From NCBI GenBank assembly GCA_001436895.1, contig JQAY01000002.1, positions 17,449 to 81,448 on the forward strand: a DNA stretch of 64,000 nt, given 5' to 3'. The notes under the pieces were generated by a model. The model was not told the DNA's origin. It made no database searches and saw only the letters and a list, made by a program, of their open reading frames with translations. The stretch is from Weissella confusa (lineage in GTDB: Bacteria; Bacillota; Bacilli; Lactobacillales; Lactobacillaceae). The position numbers were made by a program, and so were the translations under genes. Positions 8,050 through 15,373 of this stretch are shown here, piece after piece (the stretch's first letter is position 1; every line of letters starts with the position of its first letter).

Positions 8050-8199
8050 TTATCGCCAACCATAACTACCGAAGTCGGTAATTAAATCAGAATATGGTCC
8101 AAAGCAAGTTTCTTCATAGCCCTTAAAAGGCTTCTCTGGCACATCTTTCCCCAAAGACTTCTTTGTTTGCGTGACCGCAATTCTTTCTTCACGTTGCAT
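8050..8199 (-). CDS. Small hypothetical protein, 49 residues
   Basis: Starts MQREERIAVTQTKKSLG and ends DFGSYGWR; charged N-terminal half and aromatic C-terminal half, no membrane segment. Support comes from GGAGGGG 7 nt before the ATG and a dedicated terminator right after the stop. I do not recognise the family. It is monocistronic, lying between structured element A and the MucBP-type gene. Confidence 0.6.
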   Translation of the reverse strand: MQREERIAVTQTKKSLGKDVPEKPFKGYEETCFGPYSDLITDFGSYGWR

Positions 8200-8273
8200 C
8201 GCCAAGCCCCTCCTTTTCGACACCTCTATTTTATCAAATCCTGTGATTGATTGTTTGTTGGAACCTTTTTTTG

Positions 8274-8535
8274 CGGTGGATGATTATCTCGGACAGAATA
8301 AAACATCTCGGCTGCCGGCATGAAAGTGTGGGGCTATCGGAGCGTTCAAATTGGGGCAACATGCCGCATGGCCGGCGCTATTCAGAAAAGCCCATTCAGG
8401 ACTAGAAGGATTAGGGGGAATTATTTGCCCCGCTGAATGGCGTCCGCGCCATTCGGTTGCCCCAATTTGAACTTTGCCGGAGATAGCCCCGCGCTTTCAT
8501 GCCTCGGCGCGATAGCGACGACACTAACAACCACC
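8274..8535 (+). repeat. Structured element A (candidate ncRNA or structured repeat)
   Basis: Intergenic 262-nt element. Head: GGTGGATG (8275-8282), ACAGA, then ATCTCGGCTGC. Stem P1: 8317-8338 with 8482-8503, 22 bp including two G.U. Internal loop GGAGC (8339-8343) opposite TTTGCCGGA (8473-8481). Stem P2: 8344-8360 with 8456-8472, 17 perfect bp. The apical part holds further hairpins, one around GAATGGCG/CGCCATTC. Tail: hairpin 8504-8510/8515-8521 with a GATA loop, then CACTAACAACCACC. Elements B and C share the head, internal loop and tail but have different stem sequences. No ORF fits it. Promoter not identified. Confidence 0.8.
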
Positions 8536-8537
8536 TA

Positions 8538-8579
8538 AATAAAAGCACCCACAAACCATGGCTGTAGTTTGTGGGTGCT
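8538..8579 (-). terminator. Terminator of adhE
   Basis: Perfect 13-bp stem (AGCACCCACAAAC/GTTTGTGGGTGCT) with TTTTATTTA following on the minus strand, abutting the tail of element A. Confidence 0.85.
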
Positions 8580-8611
8580 ATAGATATTGAGTTGTGAGGC
8601 GTTAACCTAGA

Positions 8612-11308
8612 TTAGAATTGGTCTGACAACAAAGTGCGGATCTCTTCCAAACGTGGTTGACGTGGGTTACCTGGCGTCGTTTGGTCGTTGTATACCAAGT
8701 CAGGCAAAGTCTCCAAAGCCTTGTCAAAGTCAGCCTTTGATACACCGTTTGCTGACAAAGTTGGAACAACTTCTACACCAGCGAACAATTGGTCAATCTT
8801 AGCCAACAATGCTTCAACCAATTCGGCATCGTTCTTTCCTTGCAAACCAAGGTAACGAGCGATATCAGCGTAATCCTTTTGTGCCGTGTAAGTCTCGTAA
8901 CGTGGGAATGGCGTACGCTTTACGTTTCCAGTAACCGCGTTGAACTTGATAACGTGCTTCATGGCGATTGAGATAGCCAATCCGTGAGGCAAACCGAAGG
9001 CACCACCAGTCTTGTGAGCCAAGGCGTGGTTAATTCCCAAGAAGGCGTTGGCAAATGACATACCTGCCAAAGTTGAAGCGTAGTGCATCTTTGAACGTGC
9101 TTCTTGACCTTCCTTAGTTGGGTTAGCTGGGTCGTACTTGTATGACGTCTCCAAGTTATCGAAGATCAACTTGATAGCTTGCAAAGCCCATGGACGAGTG
9201 AATTCTGAGGCCATAACTGAAACGTATGACTCCAAGGCGTGTGACAAAGCGTCCAAACCTGAGAAGGCAACCGTGCGCTTTGGCACCGTCATAACGAACT
9301 CTGGGTCCACGATAGCAACTTGTGGCGTCAACTCGTAGTCAGCCAATGGGTACTTAACGTGCGTTTCGTCGTCAGTAATAACAGCGAATGGCGTTACTTC
9401 TGAACCAGTTCCTGACGTCGTTGGGATAGCAACCATTTGCGTCAAGTGTTGGTGATCGAACTTCACGATACGCTTACGGATATCCATGAACTTTTGTGCC
9501 AACTCGCCGAACAATTCCTTCAAGGCAGCATCGTCGTTCAAGATTCCTTCGTGACCCTCTTCTGCAGAGTACTCGTACAAGAAGCGAGCAATCTTACCAG
9601 CGTCAAGAGCTGAACCTCCACCAATCAAGACAACAGTGTCTGGTTGGAATTCTGACATTTGACGGGCGATTTCGATAGCTTGACCGATAGTTGGGTCAGG
9701 TTGTACTGAACCGTAGATGGACGTCTTCACTTGGTCTTGGCGCAAAGCAAATTGGTCCAAAATCTTGTCTACGAAGCCGAACTTAACCATTCCTGGGTCG
9801 GCAACGATGAAGGCGCGATCAATGTTTGGCAATTCTTGCAAGTACGTGATTGCGTTTGACTCGTAGTAGATGTCCTTTGGCAAACGTACCCATTGTGGGC
9901 GGTTACGACGACGTGCAACCGTCTTGATGTTAAGCAAATCGTAAGTTGACAAGTTGTGTGACAATGAATTCTTCCCCCATGATCCAGTTCCAAGCGTCAA
10001 TGATGGGCGCATTGCGTCAGTGTAGATATCTCCAACACCACCGATTGAGTCTGGTTGGTTAACCAAGATACGTGATGCTTCAATCTTGTCGGCGTATTCC
10101 TTAACGAATGGATCGTCTTGCGCACCGATTTGGATAGCAGCGTTGTGTCCAGCACCTTGGTAGTTCAACAAAGCGCGTACGATTTCGATAGCGTCTTCGC
10201 GGTCAGCAGCCTTGTAGACTGACAACAATGGGCTCAACTTTTCTGATGACAAAGCTTCACCGATGTTCTTCTTGTCCAATTCGAACAACAAAACATCCTT
10301 GTCTTCTGGCAACTTCAAACCTGATTGCTCGGCAATCCACTTACCTGACATTCCGGCAACTGGTCCGTTAACACCGAATCCTTCAGCGTTTGGCTTGAAG
10401 ACGAAGTTAGCAACCTTCTCGTAGTCCTTCTTTGGCGTCAAGTATGCACCTTGTTCTTGCAACTTGCGCATAACTTCATCGTAAACAGGGGCTTCGATAA
10501 CCAATGAGTTTTCAGTAGCACAGATCATACCGTTGTCAAAACGCTTTGACAAAAGCAAGTCTTCAACAGCGCGGTCAACGTTAGCAGTTGCGTCAACGAA
10601 TACGGCACCGTTACCAGCTCCAACACCCATTGATGGGTTTCCTGACTTCAAAGCGGCGTTAACCATTGAAGGTCCACCAGTAGCCAAGATTGAAGCAATC
10701 TTTGGGTTTTGAATCAAAGTCGTCGTTCCATCTAGTGATGGCTTGTCGATCCATTGGATGAAGTTCTTAGGAGCACCAGCGGCAACGGCTGCATCGTAAA
10801 CGATCTTAGCAGCGTGTGCTGATGACTTTTGAGCTTGTGGGTGGAAGGCGAAGACAATCGTGTTACGCGTCTTAGCAGCCAACATTGACTTGAAAATAGT
10901 CGTTGAAGTTGGGTTAGTCGTAGGCACGATACCAGCCAAGATTCCAAGTGGGGCTGCCAATTCAACCTTACCAGTTACGCGATCTTCTGAGATAACGCCA
11001 ACCGTCTTGTCGTTCTTGATAGCGTTGTAAACAGATTCTGAGGCGAAGCGGTTCTTCGTATCCTTATCTTCAACAACACCACGACCAGTTTCATCGTGAG
11101 CTTCGTGGGCCAACAACAATGAGTTTTCTGATCCAGCCAAAGCCATTGCGGCAACGATCTTATCAACTTGTTCTTGTGTGTAAGTTGAGAATTCCTTCAA
11201 CGCAACTTCAGACTTGTCAACCAATTCTGAAGTCATCTTCTTAGCAGCTTCGAAACGTGCTGCCTTTTCTTCTTCCGTTAGTACCTTCTTCTTAGGTGCA
11301 TCAGCCAT
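8612..11308 (-). CDS. adhE: Bifunctional acetaldehyde-CoA/alcohol dehydrogenase AdhE
   Basis: 898 residues, the full AdhE length. It reduces acetyl-CoA to acetaldehyde and then ethanol, regenerating NAD+ in heterofermentation downstream of phosphoketolase and acetyl phosphate. The N-terminal aldehyde dehydrogenase domain (about 20-450) has the catalytic Cys in NGMICATENS (C263). The C-terminal iron-dependent alcohol dehydrogenase domain (about 470-890) has GGGSALDAGK, GTGSEVTPFAVI and the metal-binding HALAHKTGGAFGLPHG. The protein normally assembles into spirosomes. Monocistronic, with its own promoter, a Rex-like operator, a cre-like site and a terminator, as expected for redox- and carbon-regulated expression. 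Confidence 0.97.
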   Translation of the reverse strand: MADAPKKKVLTEEEKAARFEAAKKMTSELVDKSEVALKEFSTYTQEQVDKIVAAMALAGSENSLLLAHEAHDETGRGVVEDKDTKNRFASESVYNAIKNDKTVGVISEDRVTGKVELAAPLGILAGIVPTTNPTSTTIFKSMLAAKTRNTIVFAFHPQAQKSSAHAAKIVYDAAVAAGAPKNFIQWIDKPSLDGTTTLIQNPKIASILATGGPSMVNAALKSGNPSMGVGAGNGAVFVDATANVDRAVEDLLLSKRFDNGMICATENSLVIEAPVYDEVMRKLQEQGAYLTPKKDYEKVANFVFKPNAEGFGVNGPVAGMSGKWIAEQSGLKLPEDKDVLLFELDKKNIGEALSSEKLSPLLSVYKAADREDAIEIVRALLNYQGAGHNAAIQIGAQDDPFVKEYADKIEASRILVNQPDSIGGVGDIYTDAMRPSLTLGTGSWGKNSLSHNLSTYDLLNIKTVARRRNRPQWVRLPKDIYYESNAITYLQELPNIDRAFIVADPGMVKFGFVDKILDQFALRQDQVKTSIYGSVQPDPTIGQAIEIARQMSEFQPDTVVLIGGGSALDAGKIARFLYEYSAEEGHEGILNDDAALKELFGELAQKFMDIRKRIVKFDHQHLTQMVAIPTTSGTGSEVTPFAVITDDETHVKYPLADYELTPQVAIVDPEFVMTVPKRTVAFSGLDALSHALESYVSVMASEFTRPWALQAIKLIFDNLETSYKYDPANPTKEGQEARSKMHYASTLAGMSFANAFLGINHALAHKTGGAFGLPHGLAISIAMKHVIKFNAVTGNVKRTPFPRYETYTAQKDYADIARYLGLQGKNDAELVEALLAKIDQLFAGVEVVPTLSANGVSKADFDKALETLPDLVYNDQTTPGNPRQPRLEEIRTLLSDQF

Positions 11309-11365
11309 GATTATAACCTCTCAAATATCTTTCAAAAATTCGTTTGCTCATTTATTAACATACTT

Positions 11366-11393
11366 AGTATATCATTTCACAAAATGTTGTCAA
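11366..11393 (-). promoter_or_regulatory. Promoter of adhE
   Basis: On the minus strand TTGACA (11388-11393), 16-nt spacer, TATACT (11366-11371). The spacer contains TTTTGTGAAATGAT, which resembles a Rex half-site. It is about 60 nt before the start codon. Confidence 0.8.
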
Positions 11394-11468
11394 CACCATT
11401 TGCCAAAATCGATTATTTTTACCAAACATATGCGTCATACCAACCTTTCGCGTCTCTTTTTTCTACAA

Positions 11469-11482
11469 GTGAATAATATCAC
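11469..11482. promoter_or_regulatory. Rex-like operator upstream of adhE
   Basis: Inverted repeat GTGAATAATATCAC within AAGTGAATAATATCACATAA, close to the Rex consensus TTGTGAnnnnnnTCACAA. Rex represses fermentation genes at low NADH/NAD+ and adhE is a standard target in Firmicutes. It sits about 75 nt upstream of the -35, so a distal or looping role is inferred. Confidence 0.5.
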
Positions 11483-11547
11483 ATAAGGTTAATATAGTGC
11501 AACTTTTTGTTTTATTTTCATGAAAATAAGTGATTTATAACTAAAAA

Positions 11548-11561
11548 TGTATGCGTTTTCA
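11548..11561. promoter_or_regulatory. cre-like site upstream of adhE
   Basis: TGTATGCGTTTTCA (minus strand TGAAAACGCATACA) differs from the CcpA consensus TGWAANCGNTNWCA at one position. Weak on its own, but two better sites occur before the sugar transporter genes. Confidence 0.3.
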
Positions 11562-11624
11562 TATTTTTATGTAAGTTAATAAAAGGCTTGTGAACCGCGT
11601 AACTAGTGGATTCGTGTCCTTATA

Positions 11625-11670
11625 AACTAATAAAGAGAAATTTACCGGAGTAAACTTCTCTTTATCAGTT
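11625..11670 (-). ncRNA. Long UNCG-capped hairpin in the adhE upstream region
   Basis: Arms 11625-11645 and 11650-11670 give a 21-bp stem. Read on the minus strand, both imperfect pairs are G.U and the loop is TCCG closed by C-G, the very stable UNCG tetraloop. On the plus strand the same positions would be A.C mismatches. No T-run follows, so it is not an ordinary terminator. A shorter hairpin (CGTCG...CGACG, about 11683-11700) and a GTCTAA...TTAGAC stem (about 11734-11755) lie upstream. Either a small RNA or a far-upstream adhE leader. The stretches between these structures and the Rex/cre sites show nothing else. Confidence 0.4.
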
Positions 11671-11782
11671 ATTCGTTATGTGCGTCGCTCTCACCCGACG
11701 TTAGGGACAGATTACCAAGCGTTTATGAACTTTGTCTAACGATAACCCTTAGACTTTTTGACTAATTATCGCAATATCAAAC

Positions 11783-11823
11783 AAGCACCCGCTGCATTGG
11801 CATTTCCAATGCAGCGGGTGCTT
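11783..11823 (-). terminator. Terminator of the DUF697-like gene
   Basis: Perfect 18-bp stem (arms 11783-11800 and 11806-11823), with TTGTTT next on the minus strand. Confidence 0.8.
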
Positions 11824-11834
11824 ATTGTTTATAA

Positions 11835-12260
11835 CTATTGTTTCTTTGGTAATTTGAATGTCTTGGCTGCCTTCATGATGATACCTGTGATATCACCTGG
11901 GGTAACCTTTTCACCAGACTCCAGTTCATTCACGATGGCCCAGCCGATTGCTTCAGTCAAACCAACTGCGGTCGCCATTGAGATTGCTGCACCAGTGGTT
12001 GTCCCGATACCAGGGATAAACTTTAACGCATTCCCCACGACACCACGACCGAATGATGTCGCAGCGACTGCCCAGACGGCACCACGTACGGCACCCTCCA
12101 TCACCTTTTGATCATACGCCTTGAACAACGATGTAATCATCGTGACTTGAATTGGCACAAGTAACGGAGCATCCGTAAACGGAATTGGTGACAAGGCCAC
12201 CGCACCAGCTGCGCCTGATGCTGAGTGAATAATGTTTTTTGCTTTTTCATTTGGTGTCAT
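11835..12260 (-). CDS. DUF697-like small membrane-associated protein
   Basis: 141 residues, alternating amphipathic and hydrophobic segments (ASGAAGAVALSPIPFTDAPLL, AVRGAVWAVAATSFGRGVVG, TTGAAISMATAVGLTEAIGW). The PIPFTDAPLLVPIQVTMI block and glycine-rich helices resemble DUF697 (YcjF-type), often fused to or beside small GTPases, but here it is a stand-alone protein with no GTPase next to it. Probable membrane-inserting helices, function unknown. Has its own terminator. Confidence 0.6.
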   Translation of the reverse strand: MTPNEKAKNIIHSASGAAGAVALSPIPFTDAPLLVPIQVTMITSLFKAYDQKVMEGAVRGAVWAVAATSFGRGVVGNALKFIPGIGTTTGAAISMATAVGLTEAIGWAIVNELESGEKVTPGDITGIIMKAAKTFKLPKKQ

Positions 12261-12302
12261 AATTCCACCTCCATACCGTTATTATACCGAACTCCCACAA
12301 AT

Positions 12303-12348
12303 TAAAAACCGAATTCGACCTGCCAATCGGGCAAAGTCGAATTCGGTT
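12303..12348 (-). terminator. Terminator of pepO
   Basis: 13-bp perfect stem (AACCGAATTCGAC/GTCGAATTCGGTT) followed by TTTTT on the minus strand. Confidence 0.85.
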
Positions 12349-12360
12349 ATTTTCTTATTA

Positions 12361-14253
12361 TTACCAGATCATCACACGGTCTTCTGGTGCGCGGTACATC
12401 TTGTCAGATGGTTGCACATCAAATGTCGTGTAGAAGTCATCGAAGTTAGAAACTGTCACATTAACACGGAACTTGGCTGGTCCGTGAACGTCTGAAGCGG
12501 CCAACAATTGCATGATTTCTGGACGAGCCTTTTGACGCCAGATAGTTGCCCAGCTCTCGAAGAAGTCCTTCGCTGAGAAATCAGCATCGCGCTTTGCGGC
12601 AGCCAAAGCAGCAGCCACACCACCCAAGTCAGCGACGTTTTCAGAAACCGTCAACTTACCATTGACCTTAGCTCCGTAAGAATCCAAGCCATCGAATTCA
12701 TCGACAACCTTTCGCGTACGCTCCTTGAAGGCTTCGTAGTCTTCTTCAGTCCACCAGTCATTCAAGCTACCATTTTCATCAAATGACGCACCGTTCGTGT
12801 CAAAGGCGTGTGAAATTTCGTGCGCGATAACCGCCCCGATTCCACCATAGTTAGCTGATGAAGATTGGTCCAAGCTGTAGAATGGCGCTTGCAAAATCGC
12901 CGCTGGGAACACAATTTGGTTTTGTTGTGGATCGTAGTATGCGTTCACCATGTGAGCTGGCATGTGCCACTCCTCACGGTCAACCGGTTGATTCCACTTT
13001 GACCATTGGTAAGCCACGGCTTGCGCGCGGAATTTTTCAGCCGTCTCAAACAAGTCAGCCCCATCGTCCACAATCTTATCCTTGTAGCGGTCAGGCAACT
13101 TTTCTGGGTACCCAATGTGTGGCACAATCGCATCCAGCTTCACAACCGCCTTATCGCGCGTTGCTTGTTGTAGCCAGTCAGCTGATTGCAAACGTTGCTT
13201 GTAGACATCAATCATCGTCGCAACCTTTTGCTCAACGTCTTGCTTAGCTGCCTCAGAGAACTTCTCACCGGCATACCACAAACCAAGCGCTTGTGTGTAT
13301 GGGCCAGCAGCCAAGTAGTAGGCAGCCTTTTGCTTGTTCAAAGCTTCTGGCGTTCCTGACAAAGCACGGCCGTAAGCACCACCCAAGACACGAATCTCGT
13401 CTGATAGGTAGCTCGTGAAGGCATTCGCGATACCCACAATCAACGTTGCTTGCAACAATGGCCAAGCTTCTTCAGAGAAGAATTGATCTGATGCAGCCCA
13501 GAATCGTTCTTCTGGCACCACAATCATGTCTGGCGTCTTACCAGTCATCGCTTGCAAGACATCATCCAGTGGCAATTGCGTCAACGCTGTGAAGTCCGCC
13601 CACTTGTATGGGTGGTACAACTTAGCGTATTCCGCAGATTCTTCTTGGCTCAAGACAACCTTGGCGATACGCGCGTCATAAGCAATGTACTTGTCCAACA
13701 AGTCCTTGATTTCGTCAGCTGAGAAACCAAACTTTGGCAACAAGTCCTCTTGTGCTGCACGCCACTTAGCCAACAATTCCTTACCTTGTTCATGATCTTC
13801 AGCATAGTAAGTCGTATCTGGCAAAATTGTGCCCAAAGCATCAGCCCACAACACATTTGTACGAGCATCCTTGAAGTCAGGTGCAATACCAACTGGGAAG
13901 GCGTTTGGCAAACCTTCCTTTTCCAACTCAATGATGTGGCTCTTAAAGTCAGCGAATGACTCAAAGGCTTGGTAGCGCGCAATCAATGGCTTAACCGGCT
14001 CTGCACCCAACGCATCACGGGTCTCCCAATCTGACGTCAAACGGTGGAACTTAATGAAGTTCGTCAAAATCTCGTCAGTTGGGGCATCCTTGCCGTCCAT
14101 CCAAGCATCAGTCGTTTCCAACATCATCTCTTCAATTTCGTCAGCCAAATCGCTGAAGCCACCTGTGCGTGACTTATCCGCAGGAATCACGGCTTGCGCT
14201 TCCCATTCCTCGTTGATTGCATCATAGAAATCATCTTGTACTCGTGTTGCCAT
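12361..14253 (-). CDS. pepO: M13-family zinc metallopeptidase (PepO-type endopeptidase)
   Basis: About 630 residues, cytoplasmic (no signal peptide), as for lactococcal PepO, which trims casein-derived oligopeptides. The zinc site is VIAHEISHAFD (HExxH), with the third ligand in ENVADLGG and the substrate-binding NAYYD. I chose ATG at 14253 (MATRVQDDFYDAINEEW) because GAGG lies 8 nt upstream; the longer GTG reading from 14283 adds ten residues that contain the ribosome site. Monocistronic with its own terminator. No opp peptide-transport genes adjoin it, unlike lactococcal pepO. Confidence 0.93.
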   Translation of the reverse strand: MATRVQDDFYDAINEEWEAQAVIPADKSRTGGFSDLADEIEEMMLETTDAWMDGKDAPTDEILTNFIKFHRLTSDWETRDALGAEPVKPLIARYQAFESFADFKSHIIELEKEGLPNAFPVGIAPDFKDARTNVLWADALGTILPDTTYYAEDHEQGKELLAKWRAAQEDLLPKFGFSADEIKDLLDKYIAYDARIAKVVLSQEESAEYAKLYHPYKWADFTALTQLPLDDVLQAMTGKTPDMIVVPEERFWAASDQFFSEEAWPLLQATLIVGIANAFTSYLSDEIRVLGGAYGRALSGTPEALNKQKAAYYLAAGPYTQALGLWYAGEKFSEAAKQDVEQKVATMIDVYKQRLQSADWLQQATRDKAVVKLDAIVPHIGYPEKLPDRYKDKIVDDGADLFETAEKFRAQAVAYQWSKWNQPVDREEWHMPAHMVNAYYDPQQNQIVFPAAILQAPFYSLDQSSSANYGGIGAVIAHEISHAFDTNGASFDENGSLNDWWTEEDYEAFKERTRKVVDEFDGLDSYGAKVNGKLTVSENVADLGGVAAALAAAKRDADFSAKDFFESWATIWRQKARPEIMQLLAASDVHGPAKFRVNVTVSNFDDFYTTFDVQPSDKMYRAPEDRVMIW

Positions 14254-14361
14254 GTGCATTACCTCGTTCTTATTATTTCTCACTATTCTAACACTGAACC
14301 ATGAAATAAGCCCGAAGGATATGCGGATGTTATCGTGCGAAATGCATATTCTCTAAACAAC

Positions 14362-14389
14362 AAAAGGAGTACCGTCAACACGATACTCC
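14362..14389 (-). terminator. Terminator after the sortase gene
   Basis: Stem GGAGTA.CG / CG.TACTCC followed by TTTTG on the minus strand, 19 bp after the sortase stop. Confidence 0.65.
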
Positions 14390-14407
14390 CATCATTAACT
14401 ATACTAA

Positions 14408-15304
14408 CTACTTACCAGCCAAGGCCATCTTAGCTTGCTTGATGCGGATAATCTTGCGAATCAAGACACCGATAATCGTGGCCACAACGACCATCAATCC
14501 GGCAAACCACAAGAATTCTGAACGGATCGTACCAGTTGGCAACGTATCACCTGGCACTTGCTTACCCGTTACCAACAAACGGTGTGAGTTCACACCAACT
14601 GGCGTACAACTAACCAACGTCACCAAATTCTCCTTAGGGTTCAACTTGAACGCGTTTTGCATCTTGTCTGGCTTCATGACACGGATTTCAACAACCTCAT
14701 ACGTCATCGTCTTGCTACCAAGCGCTTCGATGTAGAACTTGTCACCCTTCTTCATCTTACCCAAGTCAGTGAACAACTTTGAGGTTGGCAAACCTGAGTG
14801 CGCCATGATGGCCGTGTGCAAACCTTCCTTGTTAGCTTGTGGCAATGACGTACCTGGCACAATACCCGCCCCCGTACGCAACACCTTTTCCTTCACGGAG
14901 TTGTAGATTGGCAAACGCAACCCACCAAGTTCTGGAATCGACAAGACACCCAATGGCTTACCGGCAATCTTCGTCAAAGAAGAATTCTTACCCGTTTCCA
15001 CGTCCTTCTTTTGGTTCAGCTCAATCATCGCCTTCACCACGTCGGGATCCGTATCACCATTCGTGCTCTGCGCCTTCTTCTTAATTTCATCGTTACGCTT
15101 ATCAGCTTCAGCTTGCAACTTCGCCTTTTCGTTGGCGTTCATTTGCGCAGCTGTTGAGCGATAATTACTTACCACACCAGATTGGTGGGTTGCTTCATAC
15201 GCTTGCGTCACAATCGGATATGAGAAAATACTCAAGCCCACAATAAATAGAATCCAGGTTGACCAACTGGCCCCGGCCATAAACTTCTTTTTCTTCTTTG
15301 CCAT
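14408..15304 (-). CDS. Class C (pilus-assembly) sortase
   Basis: 298 residues: N-terminal signal anchor (about 15-36), a sortase beta-barrel, and a C-terminal transmembrane segment (about 263-285) with a basic tail, the two-anchor layout of class C sortases. Catalytic residues are visible: H169 in AIMAHSG, C233 in TLVSCTP, R242 in VNSHRLL. Class C enzymes polymerise pilins by joining the pilin-motif lysine of one subunit to the sorting signal of the next. It follows three pilin genes on the same strand; GGGGGAG is 6 nt before the ATG. No second housekeeping sortase lies in the window, so wall anchoring of the finished pilus may use SrtA encoded elsewhere. Confidence 0.9.
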   Translation of the reverse strand: MAKKKKKFMAGASWSTWILFIVGLSIFSYPIVTQAYEATHQSGVVSNYRSTAAQMNANEKAKLQAEADKRNDEIKKKAQSTNGDTDPDVVKAMIELNQKKDVETGKNSSLTKIAGKPLGVLSIPELGGLRLPIYNSVKEKVLRTGAGIVPGTSLPQANKEGLHTAIMAHSGLPTSKLFTDLGKMKKGDKFYIEALGSKTMTYEVVEIRVMKPDKMQNAFKLNPKENLVTLVSCTPVGVNSHRLLVTGKQVPGDTLPTGTIRSEFLWFAGLMVVVATIIGVLIRKIIRIKQAKMALAGK

Positions 15305-15339
15305 TCTTTTCTCCCCCGAGTTAATAGCTAAATATGTAC

Positions 15340-15359
15340 CTCGCCGATCACCCGGCGAG
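15340..15359 (-). other. Small hairpin between pilin 3 and the sortase
   Basis: CTCGCCG/CGGCGAG stem with a 6-nt loop and no T-run, in the 69-nt gap between the two genes. A processing or mRNA-stability structure is a guess; termination is unlikely. Confidence 0.4.
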
Positions 15360-15373
15360 CAAACTAATCAAGA

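Noticed and set aside
8201..8611. Insertion sequence or transposon remnant in element A
   Set aside because: No transposase fragment, no terminal inverted repeats at the element ends; the inverted repeats are internal stems.
11214..11486. 90-residue plus-strand ORF over the adhE promoter
   Set aside because: Overlaps the adhE start and its promoter; no ribosome site.
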